Below are positions 61,033-64,000 of a DNA stretch of 64,000 bases, one piece after another (positions within the stretch are counted from its first letter, which is position 1; every line of letters starts with the position of its first letter). Under the pieces are notes generated by a model. The model searched no databases. It was not told the origin of the DNA and saw only the letters and a program-made list of their open reading frames with translations. The stretch is taken from positions 744,001 through 808,000 of the forward strand of contig NZ_BMUG01000002.1 of assembly GCF_014650075.1 (NCBI RefSeq), read 5' to 3'. Source of the DNA: Streptomyces microflavus. GTDB taxonomy: Bacteria; Actinomycetota; Actinomycetes; Streptomycetales; Streptomycetaceae. The position numbers and the translations under genes are program-made.

Positions 61033-61947
61033 GTGTCCGGTTTTGTAGAAAAGCCCGAGCCCGTACAGGTTCCGGGCCTCACCCACCTGCACACCGGCAA
61101 GGTGCGTGACCTGTACCGGAACGAGGCGGGCGACCTCGTCATGGTCGCCAGCGACCGTATCTCCGCGTACGACTGGGTCCTGCCCTCCGAGATCCCCGAC
61201 AAGGGCCGCGTCCTCACCCGGCTCTCGCTCTGGTGGTTCGACCAGCTCGCCGACCTGGTGCCCAACCACGTGCTCTCCACCGAGCTGCCGCCCGGCGCCC
61301 CGGCGGACTGGGAGGGCCGCACCCTCATCTGCAAGTCCCTGCGGATGGTCCAGGTCGAGTGCGTGGCGCGCGGCTATCTCACCGGCTCCGGGCTCGTCGA
61401 GTACAACGCCACCCGTACGGTCTGTGGCCTCGGCCTCCCCGAGGGGCTGGTCGACGGCTCCGAGCTGCCCGGCCCGATCTTCACCCCGGCCACCAAGGCG
61501 GCCGTAGGCGACCACGACGAGAACGTGAGCTACCAGGAGATCGCCCGCGAGGTCGGCGTGGAGACGGCGGCCGAGCTGCGGCAGACGACGCTCGACGTCT
61601 ACCGCCGGGCCCGGGACATCGCCCACAACCGGGGGATCATCCTGGCCGACACCAAGTTCGAGTTCGGCTTCGAGAGGTCTGCGGACGGCGGCGAGCGGCT
61701 GATCATCGCCGACGAGGTGCTGACGCCCGACTCCTCGCGCTTCTGGCCCGCCGCCACCTGGAAGCCGGGCCGCGCGCAGCCCTCGTACGACAAGCAGTTC
61801 GTCCGCGACTGGCTGACCTCGCCGGCCTCCGGCTGGGACCGCGCGAGCGAGCAGCCGCCGCCGGCGCTGCCGCAGGAGATCGTGGACGCGACCCGCGCCA
61901 AGTACATCGAGGCGTACGAGGTCCTGACCGGCTCCAACTGGTCGTAG
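61033..61947 (+). CDS. purC: SAICAR synthetase
   Basis: 304 residues from GTG 61033, with CGGAGG upstream. ATP-dependent ligation of aspartate to CAIR in purine synthesis. Motifs: HTGKVRDLY, MVASDRISAYDWVLPSEIPDKG, ECVARGYLTGSG, and ADTKFEFGF with the substrate-binding acids. Standard length for the actinobacterial enzyme. Confidence 0.97.
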   Translation: MSGFVEKPEPVQVPGLTHLHTGKVRDLYRNEAGDLVMVASDRISAYDWVLPSEIPDKGRVLTRLSLWWFDQLADLVPNHVLSTELPPGAPADWEGRTLICKSLRMVQVECVARGYLTGSGLVEYNATRTVCGLGLPEGLVDGSELPGPIFTPATKAAVGDHDENVSYQEIAREVGVETAAELRQTTLDVYRRARDIAHNRGIILADTKFEFGFERSADGGERLIIADEVLTPDSSRFWPAATWKPGRAQPSYDKQFVRDWLTSPASGWDRASEQPPPALPQEIVDATRAKYIEAYEVLTGSNWS

Positions 61948-61965
61948 CCGGCCGACGGGGATACG

Positions 61966-62001
61966 CAGAAGGCCCCGGTCCGCGAGGACCGGGGCCTTCT
62001 G
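61966..62001. terminator. Terminator between purC and tRNA-Gly
   Basis: CAGAAGGCCCCGGTCC pairs exactly with GGACCGGGGCCTTCTG over a 4-base loop, followed by TTTCTCT on the plus strand. Serves purC and, from the other side, tRNA-Gly. Confidence 0.85.
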
Positions 62002-62007
62002 TTTCTC

Positions 62008-62083
62008 TGGAGCGGACGACCAGGTTCGAACTGGCGACCTCAACCTTGGCAAGGTTGCGCTCTACCAACTGAGCTACGTCCGC
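62008..62083 (-). tRNA. tRNA-Gly(GCC)
   Basis: A 73-base body with encoded CCA (62008-62010). Acceptor GCGGACG/CGTCCGC, D-loop AGTTGGTA, anticodon stem-loop CAACC-TTGCCAA-GGTTG with anticodon GCC, and T-loop GTTCGAACC. Reads GGC and GGU codons. No att duplication is seen here. Confidence 0.96.
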
Positions 62084-62106
62084 ACTGCGCCGAAGCGCGC
62101 TGCTTA

Positions 62107-62736
62107 CTATACCCAACCCCGCTCGCGTGCGAGACGCACGGCCGTGTGCCGGTTCTCCGCACCGATCTTGGAGGCGGCGGAGGACAGGTAGTTGCGCACG
62201 GTCCCCTGCGAGAGCGAGGCCCGCTCCGCGATCTCCGCGACCGGCGCCCCGTCCGCCGCCAGTTCGAGCACCTCGGCCTCCCGGGCGGTCAGCGGGGAGT
62301 CCCCGGCGGAGATGGCGTCGGCCGCCAACTCAGGGTCGACATAACGGTTTCCGGCGTGGACGGTACGGATGATCTCGGCGAGCCGCCGGGCGCTGACGGT
62401 TTTCGGGACGAACCCGCGTACGCCGGCGGCCAGCGCCCGCTTGAGGTGCCCGGGGCGGCCGTGGCTGGTCACGATCATGGTGCGGCAGCCGGGCAGTTCC
62501 GTACGGAGCGATGTGGCGACCTTCACACCGTCCGCGCCCGGCATCTGGAGGTCGAGGACGGCGACATCGGGGCGGTGCGCCAGGGCCATCGCGAGCGCCT
62601 CGGGGCCGCTCGCCGCCTCCGCGACCACGATGAGGTCGTCCTCCAGGGCGAGCAGCGCGGCCAGGGCGCCCCGGATCAGGTGCTCGTCGTCGGCGAGCAG
62701 GACCCGCAGGGGCCGGTCCGGACCTTCGGTGGTCAT
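62107..62736 (-). CDS. NarL-type response regulator
   Basis: 209 residues. Receiver: VLLADDEHLIRGALAALL, phospho-Asp in VAVLDLQMPG, Lys in GFVPKTVSA. LuxR HTH: LTAREAEVLELAADGAPVAEIAERASLSQGTVRNYLSS. ATG 62736 is the last of four tandem GGAGGAACGATGA initiation units, and it overlaps the stop of the preceding mini-ORF. Partner of the kinase upstream. DesR-like regulators of membrane lipid or envelope genes are the nearest well-known type. Confidence 0.93.
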   Translation of the reverse strand: MTTEGPDRPLRVLLADDEHLIRGALAALLALEDDLIVVAEAASGPEALAMALAHRPDVAVLDLQMPGADGVKVATSLRTELPGCRTMIVTSHGRPGHLKRALAAGVRGFVPKTVSARRLAEIIRTVHAGNRYVDPELAADAISAGDSPLTAREAEVLELAADGAPVAEIAERASLSQGTVRNYLSSAASKIGAENRHTAVRLARERGWV

Positions 62737-62868
62737 CGTTCCTCCGGGAGGGCGGCAGCAAGGCTGCGGGTGGTCATCGTTCCTCCGGGAGGGCCGTACG
62801 GTCGGTGGTCATCGTTCCTCCGGGAGGGCGGCAAGGCTGCGGGTGGTCATCGTTCCTCCGGAGAGATG
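62733..62868 (-). repeat. Tandem array of initiation units with three mini-ORFs
   Basis: GGAGGAACGATGACCAC occurs four times with spacings of 38, 35 and 41 bp. Between copies lie three mini-ORFs (62809-62850, 62774-62812, 62733-62777) encoding MTTRSLAALPEER, MTTDRTALPEER and MTTRSLAAALPEER, each starting and ending in ATGA overlaps. The chain links the kinase stop to the response regulator start. Confidence 0.85.
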
Positions 62869-64000
62869 GATCGTGGGGCGGGGGAGGGGAGGCCGCGCGG
62901 AGCCGTGAGCGGGACCGTCGCCGTGACGCGGAACAGGCCGTCCCCGGCCGCTCCGGCCTCCAGCGACCCGCCCAGGGCCGCGAGCCGTTCGCGCAGCCCG
63001 GCCAGACCGGAGCCGCCGCCCACCTCGGGGGCCGCCCCCGCCCCGTCGTTCTCCACCTCCAGGACGACCGCGCCCGCCGCCGTGGTGAGACGGATCACGC
63101 AGTGCCGGGGGTCGCCGTGGCGCAGGACGTTGGTCGCCGCCTCGCGGACCACCCAGCCGAGGGCCGCCTGGATCGCCGGGGGCGCCCCGATCCCCGCCGG
63201 GCCGTCGGCGCCCTCGACGGTGCAGGAGATCCCGGCGGCCTCCAGTACACCCTTGGCGCCCAGGAGTTCGGTGGGCAGGTCGGCCTCGCGGTAGCCCCGT
63301 ACGACATCGCGTACCTCCTGCTGGGAGGCGCGGGCGATCCGCTGCACCTCGACCATCTGGTCCACGGCCGCCGCGTTGCCGCGCTGGGCCAGCTCCACGG
63401 CCAGCTCGCTCTTCAGCGCGATCACCGCCAGGTTCCGGCCCAGCACGTCATGCATGTCCCGGCCGAACCGTAGCCGCTCCTCCGCCACCGCGAGCCGGGC
63501 CTGCATGTCCCGTGCGTCCTCGGCCTGCCACATCACGCTCATGCTCCAGGCGCTCGGCCGGGTCGAGGTGAGCACCAGCAGGAAGACGACGACCAGCGAG
63601 AGGGCCGCCCCGAACAGCAGGCCGCCGGGTACTCCGACGGCCGCCAGCAGCGCGACGAGGGCCACCGCGAAGGCCGCGCAGTGGAGCAGGTACGTCCGGA
63701 CGGGGACGAGGAGCACGTACGGGATCGTGAACGCCACCGGCAGGTCCAGCACCAGCAGGGCCAGCCCCTCGTCCTTGATGCCGCCCACCGCCGCGAGGGC
63801 CACCAGCAGGCCGGTCAGCACCGCCAGCAGTGCGGCCGGCAGCCGCAGCCGCCGCATCGGGAAGGGCTCCGACCCCCGGTAGTGGGCGAAGGAGAGGCTC
63901 ACGTTGCGGTTGCTCAGCAGGCACTGGACGGCGTTCACGGCGAAGAACGCTCCGCCGAGGGCCATCGCCGCCGGGCCGCGGTCCAGGGTCGCGCCGAGCG
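62847..64000 (-). CDS. Sensor histidine kinase (HisKA_3 type), 5' end near or beyond window edge
   Basis: At least 372 residues from ATG 63965; the frame stays open to the window edge, so the start may lie outside. Five or so membrane segments in the first 150 residues, then the H-box FGRDMHDVLGRNLAVIALKSE, and HATPase motifs VVREAATNVLRHG and GSGLAGLRERLAALGG. Similar in type to the DesK/NarX group. The gene ends SPEER-stop, and the same PEER-stop is repeated at the end of each mini-ORF that follows. Confidence 0.9.
   Translation of the reverse strand, partial: LGATLDRGPAAMALGGAFFAVNAVQCLLSNRNVSLSFAHYRGSEPFPMRRLRLPAALLAVLTGLLVALAAVGGIKDEGLALLVLDLPVAFTIPYVLLVPVRTYLLHCAAFAVALVALLAAVGVPGGLLFGAALSLVVVFLLVLTSTRPSAWSMSVMWQAEDARDMQARLAVAEERLRFGRDMHDVLGRNLAVIALKSELAVELAQRGNAAAVDQMVEVQRIARASQQEVRDVVRGYREADLPTELLGAKGVLEAAGISCTVEGADGPAGIGAPPAIQAALGWVVREAATNVLRHGDPRHCVIRLTTAAGAVVLEVENDGAGAAPEVGGGSGLAGLRERLAALGGSLEAGAAGDGLFRVTATVPLTAPRGLPSPAPRSISPEER

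Noticed and set aside
62733..62868. CRISPR-like array
   Set aside because: Units are tandem initiation regions with 12-14 codon ORFs, there are no unique spacers of constant length and no cas genes.

Overview
The window is a stretch of a Streptomyces (or very close relative) chromosome. GC is high throughout, GTG starts are common, and the chromosomal flank carries the typical order SRP RNA - dnaX - purD - conserved membrane protein - DMF-amidase-like protein - purC - tRNA-Gly. Between two blocks of ordinary chromosome (about 1-9.24 kb and 53.0-64.0 kb) sits about 44 kb of accessory DNA made of three integrated elements placed head to tail in one tRNA-Ser(GGA) gene.

Left chromosomal block (1-9.24 kb): the end of a membrane protein, a secreted lysyl-oxidase-like protein with a His-rich linker, a TetR regulator divergent from a small membrane protein across a double operator, a NarL-type two-component pair, and two tandem serine hydrolases.

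Accessory block: a 77-78 bp sequence comprising the tRNA-Ser 3' half (through the anticodon loop) and its downstream flank occurs at 9241, 17699, 35836 and 53001. Only the last copy belongs to a complete tRNA. Element I (9.3-17.8 kb) has no integrase, replication or transfer genes. It carries a DUF262/DUF1524 GmrSD-like protein, an HD hydrolase, a Nudix hydrolase with a helix-turn-helix/DUF5919-like regulator, and an operon of HAD phosphatase, radical SAM enzyme, P-loop nucleotide kinase, methyltransferase, CYTH protein and a small Cys-containing protein. Element II (17.8-35.9 kb) and element III (35.9-53.1 kb) are complete actinomycete integrative and conjugative elements (AICEs). Each has cargo at its left end, a regulator, a structured leader RNA, a cascade of small spread/transfer genes, an FtsK-like TraB, a candidate clt repeat array, a primase-polymerase plus ATPase replication module, an iteron array, xis and int. 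Element II cargo is a YaaC-like protein, a SAV_6107-type HEPN protein with a membrane partner, a GNAT and a GntR regulator. Element III cargo is a ScoMcrA-like HNH restriction protein, an SF1 helicase with a DUF2290-like partner, and an HTH/PP2C pair.

Each element carries matched direct repeats near both ends (presumed integrase arm sites). The repeats differ between elements, and element I retains its pair although its integrase is gone, so it looks like a cis-mobilisable remnant. Every element ends in a strong hairpin just before the att core, so each insertion gives the interrupted tRNA a new 3' half and a new terminator.

Most interesting: (1) the element I operon as a candidate nucleotide-modifying system; (2) the anticodon-stem change in the leftmost att copy, which could trap the array; (3) the leader RNA shared by elements II and III, with an rRNA-leader-like motif; (4) four repeat arrays sharing TGACCTGC; (5) three mini-ORFs chained by ATGA overlaps between a histidine kinase and its response regulator at 62.7-62.9 kb. 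All functional statements come from reading the sequence and remembered family features; no searches were run.
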